Below, in pieces: positions 7,474-14,674 of a DNA stretch of 45,266 bases. A program made the translations under genes and the position numbers. Numbering within the stretch: the first letter of the stretch is position 1; each line of letters starts with the position of its first letter. This stretch comes from Flavobacteriaceae bacterium Ga0077528 (GTDB taxonomy: Bacteria; Bacteroidota; Bacteroidia; Flavobacteriales; Flavobacteriaceae): NCBI GenBank assembly GCA_001464475.1, contig LNDX01000020.1:1-45266 (forward strand), in the 5' to 3' direction. The notes beneath the pieces are model-generated. The model searched no databases. It was not told the DNA's origin and worked only from the letters and a program-made list of their open reading frames with translations.

Positions 7474-7621
7474 TTGCGCTACTGCCACATCGCACTCGGT
7501 AGTATGATGCATTGTTTTTTGAAGATGCTTCACATTTTCATAAGACATTTTTCTGCTAACTGAACACTGAGACTGCCAACTGACTTTCAGGCATCCTCAA
7601 AAATCAAAACCAAAAGAAAGA

Positions 7622-7699
7622 GTATCAAATTCTTTGGCCGGATAAATAGCTTGTGTATTTTATGATTTGGTTTATTCATCCATCCAAAGAATTTGATAC
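7622..7699. repeat. Perfect 16-base inverted repeat
   Basis: GTATCAAATTCTTTGG (7622-7637) pairs perfectly with 7684-7699. An inner GGAT-rich arm (7640-7649) pairs imperfectly with 7669-7681. Confidence 0.75.
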
Positions 7700-7829
7700 C
7701 TTTTCCGAAGACGTCTATCTTTCAAATCAACACTCATTCCTTCAGATAAAATCCGATTAAACAAGAACATTTGATTTGAATATTCAAAATAAAAAATAAA
7801 AAAAAGAGAGCAAAGATAAGTTCCAGGTA

Positions 7830-7974
7830 TTCAAAAAAGCAAGTTCAAGCCCTGCGGGTTTCAGAAAAAATCTCCACCCAAAAAATTTCAAAAGATATTT
7901 TACTTCTAATTAGACGCTGCCGATTTCAATCACGTATCGGGTAGTATTTTTTCTGAAAAACTTGCTTTTTTGAA
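7830..7974. repeat. Inverted repeat, 16-base outer and 13-base inner stems
   Basis: TTCAAAAAAGCAAGTT (7830-7845) pairs perfectly with 7959-7974, and TTTCAGAAAAAAT (7859-7871) pairs perfectly with 7946-7958. It is the last large stem before the coding region resumes. Confidence 0.75.
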
Positions 7975-8121
7975 ACCTTCCACTTGGACGTATGGCTTTC
8001 TTTTTTTCTTTTTTTTCTTTTGAAAAATTTTAATGGGCGGAGCGTAGCGAGGCACATCTGCATTCATCAGAAACTCAACAGGAAATTAGAAGAAAACCTA
8101 ATTTTTAAATCCGAAGCCATG

Positions 8122-8541
8122 ATGAATTTTATCGTTAAAACCCACAAGAAGGACACAATTTACAACAAACCGCACTTTTTTGTTTTAAACAAAGGAATGA
8201 ATAGCGGAAAACCACAAAATGAGCCATTCACAAATAGCTTTGTAGTAATCTTTGATAGTGAAGCTGACAGTGAAAATATTTTCTGGATTGCTTATAGCTT
8301 GTGGAAATCCAAATTTTGGTATCAGCATTTAGTTGGCTCTGTGATTTCGTTTTTGCGTCTTCCTGATTTCAAAAGAGAGTTTTTTCCAAAATCTAAGCTT
8401 TTAATGGAAGAGTACGAAGAACATTTGAAGCATGTTGCAGCTTTAAAACTTCTTGAACTAAAAGAAAAACAATTCAACGAAAACATCAATTTAATCAACG
8501 ATATGCGTAGAGTTATCGTGCATCGTTACAGTAATAGATAA
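8122..8541 (+). CDS. Conserved Bacteroidota protein, DUF6943-like
   Basis: 139 residues from the ATG at 8122 (ATG at 8119 is equally possible). The longer open frame from 7984 would translate low-complexity Phe-rich sequence and hairpin DNA and is rejected. The protein reads MNFIVKTHKKDTIYNKPHFF, then NEPFTNSFVVIFDSE, then FWIAYSLWKSKFW and SVISFLRLPDFKREF. This order resembles Bacteroidota proteins annotated DUF6943, recognised from memory only. The C-terminus is a charged helix. It is followed 29 bases later by a 59-residue gene on the same strand. Function is unknown. Position between the hairpin array and att suggests a backbone gene. Confidence 0.6.
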   Translation: MNFIVKTHKKDTIYNKPHFFVLNKGMNSGKPQNEPFTNSFVVIFDSEADSENIFWIAYSLWKSKFWYQHLVGSVISFLRLPDFKREFFPKSKLLMEEYEEHLKHVAALKLLELKEKQFNENINLINDMRRVIVHRYSNR

Positions 8542-8570
8542 TTTATTTTTTAATCTTTAAAATCAATTCT

Positions 8571-8750
8571 ATGAGTGTATTTTTATTATTTCAAACGGAT
8601 AGTTGGAAGTCAAAAGCATCAAGAGTTTTCTTTGGAGCTTTTGATAGCAGAACAAAAGCATTAGATTATGCAAAATACAACGATTTGTATTGGTATAATT
8701 CAGAAGTTGTAGTGGTTGAGGTCGTTCTCAATCAATTTGGAGAAGTTTAA
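8571..8750 (+). CDS. Small conserved-looking protein, 59 residues
   Basis: ATG at 8571, stop at 8748-8750. The peptide starts MSVFLLFQTDSWKSKASRVF and ends VVVEVVLNQFGEV. It has the composition of a real, small alpha/beta protein rather than random frame. It follows the DUF6943-like gene by 29 bases on the same strand and is followed at once by a bidirectional terminator. Function unknown. Confidence 0.55.
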   Translation: MSVFLLFQTDSWKSKASRVFFGAFDSRTKALDYAKYNDLYWYNSEVVVVEVVLNQFGEV

Positions 8751-8753
8751 AAT

Positions 8754-8824
8754 CAAAAAAGCCAGGTCTTACGACTTGGCTTTCATTTTGTTTAACCCAA
8801 AGGTCACCACAACTAGGGCTAAAC
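8754..8824. terminator. Bidirectional terminator and possible structured 3' RNA
   Basis: The hairpin AGCCAGGTC-TTAC-GACTTGGCT (8760-8781) has T-rich tails on both sides and separates convergent transcripts. On the minus strand the segment just after the stop at 8825 holds CCCTAG-N7-GACCT and a second stem (GTTTAGCCC/GGGTTAAAC, 8824-8816 with 8798-8790). This motif plus terminator layout is shared with the small RNA at 5264-5334. Confidence 0.65.
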
Positions 8825-9001
8825 TTATTTTTTGTGCTTCTTATTTATGCTTTTAAGCAGTAACGAAATCGTAAAACTGACCACAGCTCCAACAGTAGCT
8901 AAGATAACCGTTTTGGCAATATCATCAGAGGAAAGATTAGGTACAATACTTAAAAATGTGCCTCCAGCAGTTCCCATCAATGTGGGGTTATTTGCTGTCA
9001 T
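8825..9001 (-). CDS. Small membrane protein, 58 residues, holin-like
   Basis: The minus-strand ATG is at 9001 and the stop ends at 8825. Sequence begins MTANNPTLMGTAGGTFLSIV, contains one clear membrane segment (AKTVILATVGAVVSFTISLL, about 29-49), and ends in a Lys-rich tail SINKKHKK. The start overlaps the upstream gene's end by 14 bases. Small size, one hydrophobic helix and a basic tail suit a holin or membrane anchor, but there is no family match I can name. It is the last gene of a four-gene minus-strand operon. Confidence 0.6.
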   Translation of the reverse strand: MTANNPTLMGTAGGTFLSIVPNLSSDDIAKTVILATVGAVVSFTISLLLKSINKKHKK

Positions 9002-9203
9002 CAGTTGTAGTAAGCTGACTTGCAGCTGACAAAACTCCTCCGGCTACTGCAACATAACCACCAATGGTAGTTATAATGGCAGGTAACGCGATTGGAGCTG
9101 CTAAAATAGTTCCACCAACGGCAGCTAATGCCAACCCAACAGTTCGAAGCACTTTGAAAAATTTTGGCGTGGGAGCTTTTGCTCTATCAATGATTTTTTT
9201 CAT
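8988..9203 (-). CDS. Small hydrophobic protein, 71 residues
   Basis: MKKIIDRAKAPTPKFFKVLR is followed by two Ala/Gly-rich hydrophobic stretches (TVGLALAAVGGTILAAPIAL and IITTIGGYVAVAGGVLSAAS). It resembles the short Ala/Gly-rich membrane proteins that accompany DUF5675 genes in Bacteroidota prophage-like clusters (from memory). Nine bases separate it from the DUF5675 gene upstream, and it overlaps the next gene by 14 bases. Role unknown; a lysis or structural part is possible. Confidence 0.6.
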   Translation of the reverse strand: MKKIIDRAKAPTPKFFKVLRTVGLALAAVGGTILAAPIALPAIITTIGGYVAVAGGVLSAASQLTTTDDSK

Positions 9204-9212
9204 AATCTATTT

Positions 9213-9608
9213 TTAAGATTGGATAATTAATTCAACACTTTCTTTATTGTCCAAAGCTTTGTAAACAAAGACTTTTAGCTTCGTAAAAGCTTTTCTCGAC
9301 ATCAAACCTAAACCAGGTCCAGAAAGTTTAGTAACAGGAGCAATACAGCCGTGCAATTCTTTTTGAGCATTATTAGCAGGATGAAAAAGAATAAACTTTC
9401 TATTCGGCACATTCACCAATTCCAAATGCCATTTGTATTTTGCACTGTATCGCTTTCTAATAAAATATTTCCCTTCCGGAACACAGGAAACCTTCGTTTC
9501 GTTCATCTTCCACGGCAATTCGATTGTATTGCAAATCAATTTGCCTTCGCATTCGAGTTTACCATTCGTTCCTTCAGGGAAATAAGTTCTAGTTAACCAA
9601 ATAACCAT
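9213..9608 (-). CDS. DUF5675 family protein with an L,D-transpeptidase-like HGC motif
   Basis: 131 residues. The run RTYFPEGTNGKL, then CNTIELPW, then SCVPEGKYFIRKRYS, then HPANNAQKELHGCIAPV is the DUF5675 pattern. The H...(E)LHGC arrangement recalls the catalytic His/Cys of YkuD L,D-transpeptidases, which act on peptidoglycan (inference). It has no signal peptide. The start is coupled to the upstream stop (TAATG). A peptidoglycan-active protein next to two small hydrophobic proteins would suit a lysis-like cassette, though none of the three is proved to be that. Confidence 0.7.
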   Translation of the reverse strand: MVIWLTRTYFPEGTNGKLECEGKLICNTIELPWKMNETKVSCVPEGKYFIRKRYSAKYKWHLELVNVPNRKFILFHPANNAQKELHGCIAPVTKLSGPGLGLMSRKAFTKLKVFVYKALDNKESVELIIQS

Positions 9609-10366
9609 TACACACCGCTATCAACTTTCGCTACAGACAATGGGTTAAAAGCACCATTTTTCAATGGATACATTTGCCCATTAATCTCTTGATAGAACTC
9701 AACACCTAAAGCCAAAAACAATGGCTTAGTTGAGTTAGCAGTAACTGCATTCACTTGGTTAATTGGAGCAGTAGCAGTTCCATCCCAAGGCAAAATTGCC
9801 GTTTCAGAAGTAGCAACCACATACGTTTCAGCTTCAAAATCAATTTCAGCTCCACCAGAAATGATTTTGTAGTGAGTAGTTCCACTTGGAGCAGCAATCA
9901 TATTCGCAGGAATAAATGATGCCAAATCCACAGTAATTTCACCAGCCACACGGTCAATAGTTGCCACAAACGGAGCAAACAAAGTTGTACCAAGCTTACC
10001 ACGAATATTGAATTCAAAACCAAATAATAATTCAGCTTCACCATCAATCACGTTACGCAAACCACGTTCACTTACTGTATCCGCTTGGATAACTTTAACC
10101 ATCGCTTGCGTTAAGCGACTAACCATTCTACCATCGGCAGAATTGATTAAAAGCGGACGTAAAGCCGTTCTCAAAATCTTTCCTGCTTTACCAGCTCTAC
10201 CAAACTCGGAACCATTCTCACGAGTTCTTTGAAATGCAGGATCACTTGCAATTCTACTAGCGTCAATTCCGCCTTTTTCTCTTGCCAAGTGTCCATCTTG
10301 CGTTTTGTAAAAAGTAATATCTCCGATAGTACCTTTTAGTTTAATTATGCCTTTCTGTCTAGCCAT
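9608..10366 (-). CDS. Conserved Bacteroidota protein of unknown function, first gene of the minus-strand operon
   Basis: 252 residues: MARQKGIIKLKGTIGDITFY, then TQDGHLAREKGGIDASRI, then a helical region with RTALRPLLINSADGRMVSRL, and a C-terminal beta-rich domain rich in Thr/Ala/Val. It has no signal peptide, no membrane segment and no catalytic signature. The architecture (short basic N-terminus, helical arm, beta-sandwich-like end) could be a virion or tail-like structural protein, but that is a guess. The stop overlaps the DUF5675 start by one base. The gene is GC-richer than its neighbours. Confidence 0.65.
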   Translation of the reverse strand: MARQKGIIKLKGTIGDITFYKTQDGHLAREKGGIDASRIASDPAFQRTRENGSEFGRAGKAGKILRTALRPLLINSADGRMVSRLTQAMVKVIQADTVSERGLRNVIDGEAELLFGFEFNIRGKLGTTLFAPFVATIDRVAGEITVDLASFIPANMIAAPSGTTHYKIISGGAEIDFEAETYVVATSETAILPWDGTATAPINQVNAVTANSTKPLFLALGVEFYQEINGQMYPLKNGAFNPLSVAKVDSGV

Positions 10367-10595
10367 AACTTCAAAATTTAGTTAAACATTCATCTAAAAT
10401 CTCCTTCATTCTATCCATCAGTTGCAACCACATTTTGAATGATTAAAACAAAGTTTACAAAGCATTTCACTAAAGAAAAAGCCACAAGTGTACCATATGT
10501 CTAAAATCTACACAAGTGTCTTAAATGAACATAAAAAGCCAATAAATAAGTATCAAAAATTATAACTAAATTGCAAAAGATTTTCTGCACGTCAG

Positions 10596-10635
10596 AAGTA
10601 TAGCATAGCTATATCAAAGGTATAGATAAAGTATG
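10596..10635. repeat. Iterated GTATAG words upstream of a small gene
   Basis: AAGTATAG (10596-10603), AGGTATAG (10618-10625) and AAGTATG (10629-10635) lie at the start of the 10633 gene, the last one containing its ATG. They could be an autoregulatory operator. Three short AT-rich words are weak evidence. Confidence 0.3.
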
Positions 10636-10836
10636 AAATTGAATAATCAGAGGGTATGCATCTATCCGAAGGACATACAACGAATAACAGGCAAGAGTTA
10701 TCGTCAAAGTACTAGATTGATGCAAAAGATAAAAAAAGACCTCAACAAGCTCGAAAATGAGTTCCTAACGATTGAAGAGTTCTGTACATATAGCGGCATA
10801 AAATATGAACAAGTAACTCACTTGATTTTTGGTTAA
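10633..10836 (+). CDS. Small DNA-binding-like protein, 67 residues
   Basis: MKLNNQRVCIYPKDIQRITG, then SYRQSTRLMQKIKKDLNKLE, then FLTIEEFCTYSGIKYEQVTH. Two short helix-turn-helix-like units (PKDIQRITGKSYRQSTRL and TIEEFCTYSGIKYEQV) are visible. Similar short proteins are widespread in Flavobacteria. It lies divergently from the minus-strand operon with 266 bases between and about 230 bases before the att site. It may regulate that operon or excision. No partner is coupled to it. Confidence 0.6.
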   Translation: MKLNNQRVCIYPKDIQRITGKSYRQSTRLMQKIKKDLNKLENEFLTIEEFCTYSGIKYEQVTHLIFG

Positions 10837-11065
10837 AATTGAAGAAATACAAAAACAAATTTTAATCAAGAAAGGTACCAATAAACACTTAAATAACTAG
10901 TTCAATTTTTAGTCTTGATACTTTAATATTCAAATATTTATCCTTATATTTGACTACTTTGAATTTAGAATAATAGTAACCTTATAAAAGAGGTGTCAGT
11001 CGAGGTGTCACTTAAATTTAATGCTTTGCGAAGTATTGATTTTATTGGTAACTTTTGTAGCAGAC
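10837..11065. other. Non-coding island end next to att
   Basis: No gene. The 9-base word GAGGTGTCA is repeated directly at 10990-10998 and 11002-11010 (12-base period), 56 bases before the tRNA fragment, as expected of recombinase or excisionase arm sites. A TATATTTG element lies at 10945-10952 but lacks a well-placed -33 box. Confidence 0.4.
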
Positions 11066-11085
11066 AAATCCCTCTTTCTCCGCCA
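11066..11085 (+). tRNA. tRNA-Ser 3' end only (attachment site)
   Basis: The run AAATCCCTCTTTCTCCGCCA ends in the discriminator G and CCA expected of tRNA-Ser, preceded by the 3' halves of the acceptor stem (TTTCTCC) and T stem (CCCTC). The 5' part of a tRNA is absent upstream, so this is a fragment, typical of the attachment site left when an element integrates into a tRNA 3' end. An integrase gene begins 271 bases downstream. Confidence 0.7.
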
Positions 11086-11105
11086 GCTGGAAAGCAAATT
11101 GAATT

Positions 11106-11139
11106 AAAACCCTTAAAATCGTATGATTTTAAGGGTTTT
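11106..11139. terminator. Strong hairpin terminator after the tRNA fragment
   Basis: AAAACCCTTAAAATC-GTAT-GATTTTAAGGGTTTT forms a 15-base-pair stem with a four-base loop followed by T-rich sequence. It sits where a tRNA-Ser transcript would end. Confidence 0.8.
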
Positions 11140-11190
11140 TTCTTTTTATCACATATCAAATTATTCATTCATTAGTGAACCTAAAGGGAT

Positions 11191-11236
11191 AAAATCGGTT
11201 ACCCTAAACAATCCAAATTTTGGGTAACCGATTTTT
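11191..11236. terminator. Hairpin terminator upstream of the integrase
   Basis: AAAATCGGTTACCC (11191-11204) pairs with GGGTAACCGATTTT (11222-11235), followed by T-rich DNA. With the previous terminator it insulates the integrase gene. A palindrome CAGTTTAAAAACTG (11281-11294) lies in the remaining leader and may be a recombinase or repressor site. Confidence 0.75.
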
Positions 11237-11355
11237 ATTTCAGACTAGTATTCACAAGGCTTTACAGCCAGTTCAACAACCAGTTTAAAAACTGTACATC
11301 TTGTGGAATAGTCATATTGAAGTTAAATTTAATAACAACTAAAAAGGTCACCACA

Positions 11356-12597
11356 ATGAAAACAAAAGTATCAATTCTCTTTTATGCAAAGAAAGCGAAA
11401 GCAGCTGCAAATGGTTTAGTTCCTATCTACACTAGAATTACAATCAACGGAAAGCGTATCGAGTTAAGCACAAACCGATTTGTAGAAATATCGAAATGGT
11501 CCACAGAAGCAGGTAAAATGAAAGGTAGTTCAGAAGAAGCTCGTTCAATAAATAACCATCTTGATTTACTGAAAAGTCAAATAAGAGATGCTGAAATGGA
11601 ATTAATCCATAAAAAGATAATTGTAACTACCGAAACAATTAAGAGCAAACTATTAGGAGTTGATGAAAGAGCAAGAATGCTCGTTCCCATCTTCCAAGAC
11701 CATAACAATAAAATTAAAGAGCTTGTTGGAAAAGAATACGCTCCAGGAACATTAGAACGCTACACTACTTCACTCAAACATACTATAGAATTCATGCAAT
11801 GGAAATACAATGTTTCAGATATTGATATTACAAAGATTGATCACGCTTTTATAACCGATTACGAATTCTGGCTAAGAAGCGTTAGAAACTGCGCTAATAA
11901 TACAGCAGTTAAATACCTTAAAAACTTCAATAAAATCATCAAACTTTGTTTGGCCAATGACTGGCTAGACAAAAATCCATTTGCAAACTATAAATCAAAA
12001 GTTAAGGAAGTTGAAAGAGTTTATTTAACTGAAACTGAAATCCAATCTATAATTGAAAAAAACTTCAAAACAGAAAGATTATCATTAGTACGCGACATCT
12101 TCCTTTTTAGCTGCTTTACAGGCTTAGCATATGTAGATGTCAAAAACTTAACAAAGTCACATATAAGCTTCGGTATTGATGGCGAAAAATGGATATTCAC
12201 TCACAGACAGAAAACCGAAAGTGCTTCCAAAATTCCAATCCTTCCAGTTACACAAATGATAATTGACAAATACGAAAATCATCCACAATGTAATAACGAA
12301 GATAAACTACTACCTATCCTATCGAACCAAAAGATGAATGCGTATTTAAAAGAAATAGCAGGGATTTGTGAAATCGAAAAAGAGCTAACCTTTCACATTG
12401 CTAGACACACTTTTGCAACTACTGTAACCCTTACAAATGGCGTTCCCATAGAAAGTGTTAGTAAAATGCTTGGACATAAAAATTTGAGAACAACTCAGCA
12501 TTATGCCAAAGTATTAGACCGAAAAGTAAGTGAAGATATGGCAGTTTTAAAAAATAAATTCTCTTTGTTAGAAAAACACAAAAAAGTTTCTTCATAA
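11356..12597 (+). CDS. Tyrosine recombinase (integrase), Bacteroidota type
   Basis: 413 residues from the ATG at 11356. The ATG at 11317 would add 13 residues ahead of the conserved arm-type domain and is less likely. The N-terminus (KVSILFYAKKAKAAANGLVP) is the arm-binding domain, followed by a SAM-like core-binding region. Catalytic elements are TGLAYVDVKNL (the first Arg replaced, as is common in this Bacteroidota clade), HIARHTFAT (H-x-x-R), LGHKNLRTTQHYAKV (GH and the Tyr nucleophile). It lies just downstream of the tRNA-Ser fragment, the standard place for the integrase of a tRNA-targeting island, and most likely recombines at that site. Confidence 0.9.
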   Translation: MKTKVSILFYAKKAKAAANGLVPIYTRITINGKRIELSTNRFVEISKWSTEAGKMKGSSEEARSINNHLDLLKSQIRDAEMELIHKKIIVTTETIKSKLLGVDERARMLVPIFQDHNNKIKELVGKEYAPGTLERYTTSLKHTIEFMQWKYNVSDIDITKIDHAFITDYEFWLRSVRNCANNTAVKYLKNFNKIIKLCLANDWLDKNPFANYKSKVKEVERVYLTETEIQSIIEKNFKTERLSLVRDIFLFSCFTGLAYVDVKNLTKSHISFGIDGEKWIFTHRQKTESASKIPILPVTQMIIDKYENHPQCNNEDKLLPILSNQKMNAYLKEIAGICEIEKELTFHIARHTFATTVTLTNGVPIESVSKMLGHKNLRTTQHYAKVLDRKVSEDMAVLKNKFSLLEKHKKVSS

Positions 12598-12622
12598 ATA
12601 ATTTATGTATTGATTTAAAAAA

Positions 12623-12643
12623 TTCAATATTCATTCAAAATTG
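12623..12643. promoter_or_regulatory. Predicted response-regulator site 1
   Basis: TTCAA-N6-TTCAA with an 11-base period (12623-12627, 12634-12638), just upstream of the response-regulator gene. The 11-base direct-repeat spacing is what OmpR/PhoB-family dimers bind. TTCAATATT is shared with 14603-14611. Confidence 0.4.
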
Positions 12644-12660
12644 ATTAGTTTCTTTGTAAT

Positions 12661-13338
12661 ATGAAAATTTTAATAATAGAAGACGAAATCGAAATTGCTA
12701 CAAGTATTAAAAATTACTTGAGTAGCAATGATTTTGTTTGTGAATCAGCAAGTACACTAAAGATAGCAATAGAGAAAATCGATTTATATTCCTACGATTG
12801 TATTCTTTTAGATTTAATGTTGACAGATGGTGATGGATTTAAAATATTAGAAATACTTAAAAGTCAAAATAAAACCGATGGCGTAATTATAATATCCGCC
12901 AAAGACACGTTAGAAACCAAAATTGAAGGTTTAACACTTGGAGCCGATGACTATTTAACAAAACCATTTCATTTGTCAGAATTATTAGTTAGAATTCAAG
13001 CATTGGTCAGAAGAAAACAATTCAACGGAAACAATGTAGTTTCTTTCCATGAAATAGAAATCGATACAATAAGTAAGTCGGTCAAAATCAAAGGAAATAA
13101 AATTGAGTTTACCAAAAAAGAAATGGATTTATTATTATTTTTGATTGGTAATAAAAATAAGGTTTTATCCAAAAGTGCCATTGCAGAGCATTTATCGGGT
13201 GATATGGCGGACATGTTAGACAATCATGATTTTGTATATGCACACATCAAAAACATGAAAAAAAAGCTTAAAGAAATGGGCGCAACCGATTATCTAAAAT
13301 CAGTGTATGGAACAGGTTATAAATGGGAAGATGAATAA
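12661..13338 (+). CDS. OmpR-family response regulator
   Basis: 225 residues. The receiver domain (1-118) has the acidic pair E7/D8, phosphoacceptor D51 in LLDLMLTDGDG, the conserved Ser in IIISAKD, and the Lys in DDYLTKPF. The C-terminal winged helix has EIEFTKKEMDLLLFLI and YKWEDE ends it. It overlaps the histidine kinase start by 8 bases. Candidate binding sites with 11-base spacing lie before this gene, before the TonB receptor and before the LtaS-like gene. That suggests it controls the envelope cluster and itself (inference). Confidence 0.9.
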   Translation: MKILIIEDEIEIATSIKNYLSSNDFVCESASTLKIAIEKIDLYSYDCILLDLMLTDGDGFKILEILKSQNKTDGVIIISAKDTLETKIEGLTLGADDYLTKPFHLSELLVRIQALVRRKQFNGNNVVSFHEIEIDTISKSVKIKGNKIEFTKKEMDLLLFLIGNKNKVLSKSAIAEHLSGDMADMLDNHDFVYAHIKNMKKKLKEMGATDYLKSVYGTGYKWEDE

Positions 13339-14674
13339 AAAACTACTTCAAAAAACACTCAAATACTACATGTTATTCTCTCTTGGAGTAATGCTTTTCG
13401 GGGTGCCACTGTTCTTTTTCATCACGCAGTGGCTCTATTTACATGAAACGGATGAAGCACTTGTGGTACAAAAAGAAGAGTTTGTAAACTTTTATTTGCC
13501 ACAACTTAAGGAGAATGAAATTGCAATTTTCAATAAATTAAGTAGTGATTTACAAATTGAAAATTTTGAGCACACTATTTCTAAGGATACTTTATTTAAT
13601 CGAAGTTTTTATCACAATCTGGTAAAAGAAAATGAACCATATCGTGTTCTCAAAGCGCCTATAAGTATAAATAAAAAACCTTATACATTCTCTGCAAGAA
13701 TTAACCTTGTTGATAATTCAGAACTAGCAATAAGTATTATGGGAGTTTTTACCATAATTATCATTATACTATTAATTGGACTTTTCATTATAACCAAAAG
13801 ATTATCTCTAACACTGTGGAAACCATTTTACGAAACATTGCAACATATCGAAAAGTTTGAAATTGATAAAAGTTCAAATTCAAAATTAAATACAAGTGAT
13901 ATTGAAGAATTTAATAGGCTTAATCATTCTATTAATAATTTAATAGAAAAAAACACTTCAATTTATAAAAGTCAAAAAGAGTTCATTGAAAATGCAGCAC
14001 ACGAATTACAAACACCAATTGCAATTTTTAAAGGAAAATTAGAAAACATATTACAACGAAAAGACTTAAACTCTGAGCAGTTCAAATTAATTGATGACCT
14101 AAACAATACTACTACAAGACTGGTCAAGCTTAATAAAAATTTGTTAGTACTATCAAAAATTGATAGCAATTCATACTATGAGATTGAAAAAATAAATCTC
14201 CACGAAATCATCAATAATCAACTAACCTTTTTTAGTGAACAAGCACTTTCAAAAAAAATAAGTATCACTAACGAACTAGAGGAAAATGTTGTAGTCAGTT
14301 CAAATCATTTCCTTGCAGAAATGCTAATCAGTAACTTATTTTTAAACACTATAAATCACAATGTTCTCAATGGTCAGATTAATATAAAACTGACTAATGA
14401 TAGGTTACTATTCTCAAATACAGGTACACTTTTACCTTTACAGACTGAAAAAATGTTTGAGCGTTTTTCTAAGTCCAATCCATCCTCTCAAGGCAATGGT
14501 TTGGGATTATCCATTATTAAAAAGATTGTAGATACAAACCATTGGGCGGTCAACTACTATTTTATATATGGAATGCACACCTTCGAAATAGTTTTTTTAA
14601 AATTCAATATTTCTTCAAATTCCATGCAGACCTTTGTTGAAAAAAATAAAAGGGAAAACTATGATGCGAATTAA
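13331..14674 (+). CDS. Sensor histidine kinase
   Basis: 447 residues from the ATG at 13331, which overlaps the regulator stop. The earlier in-frame start at 13307 is less likely. Membrane helices lie at about 12-38 and 136-160, bounding a short periplasmic sensor of about 100 residues. The dimerisation helix carries H224 in ENAAHELQTP. The ATPase part has N-box NLFLNTINH and G2 box GNGLGLSIIKKI. The G1 box is degenerate (FSNTGTLLP instead of DxGxG), as in several Bacteroidota kinases. The 3' end carries the second predicted regulator site (14603-14618) and overlaps the TonB-receptor start. Confidence 0.9.
   Translation: MNKKLLQKTLKYYMLFSLGVMLFGVPLFFFITQWLYLHETDEALVVQKEEFVNFYLPQLKENEIAIFNKLSSDLQIENFEHTISKDTLFNRSFYHNLVKENEPYRVLKAPISINKKPYTFSARINLVDNSELAISIMGVFTIIIIILLIGLFIITKRLSLTLWKPFYETLQHIEKFEIDKSSNSKLNTSDIEEFNRLNHSINNLIEKNTSIYKSQKEFIENAAHELQTPIAIFKGKLENILQRKDLNSEQFKLIDDLNNTTTRLVKLNKNLLVLSKIDSNSYYEIEKINLHEIINNQLTFFSEQALSKKISITNELEENVVVSSNHFLAEMLISNLFLNTINHNVLNGQINIKLTNDRLLFSNTGTLLPLQTEKMFERFSKSNPSSQGNGLGLSIIKKIVDTNHWAVNYYFIYGMHTFEIVFLKFNISSNSMQTFVEKNKRENYDAN
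14603..14623. promoter_or_regulatory. Predicted response-regulator site 2
   Basis: TTCAA-N6-TTCAA, 11-base period (14603-14607, 14614-14618), inside the end of the kinase gene and about 45 bases before the TonB-receptor start. Confidence 0.4.

Larger units (their letters stand above)
6680..7980. repeat. Gene-free array of long inverted repeats (hairpin array, copy A)
   Basis: About 1.3 kb without a credible gene. By eye it holds at least nine long inverted repeats in a row, several nested: 6713-6732/6864-6883, 6752-6769/6808-6825, 6895-6920/6954-6977, 7004-7035/7050-7080, 7089-7095/7136-7142, 7203-7220/7243-7260, 7281-7304/7450-7473 (enclosing 7332-7346/7407-7421), 7516-7528/7591-7603, 7622-7637/7684-7699 and 7830-7871/7946-7974. 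The word CCCAACGC occurs four times in direct orientation around the first three. The first 300 bases recur at 44930-45266. It could be a structured RNA, a single-strand replication or transfer origin, or a folded recombination target. Confidence 0.75.
1..11085. mobile_element. Right-hand part of integrative island 1
   Basis: Contains the end of the three-gene module, cargo A, junction block, hairpin array, terminal small-gene block and the tRNA-Ser fragment as its right end. The left end (integrase, RteC, HTH) should lie before the window. Boundary assignment at 11085 is inferred from the tRNA fragment. Confidence 0.55.

Noticed and set aside
6680..7980. Integron attC array
   Set aside because: The CCCAACGC words are in direct orientation, no matching GTTRRRY partner was seen at the other end of the stems, there are no cassette genes between hairpins, and no integron integrase is in the window.
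7984..8118. N-terminal extension of the DUF6943-like gene
   Set aside because: The extension is Phe-rich low-complexity sequence next to the hairpin array; the conserved text starts at the ATG pair 8119/8122.
10965..11175. Small open frames on both strands around the tRNA fragment
   Set aside because: They overlap the tRNA end and the terminator and mirror each other's palindromic DNA.
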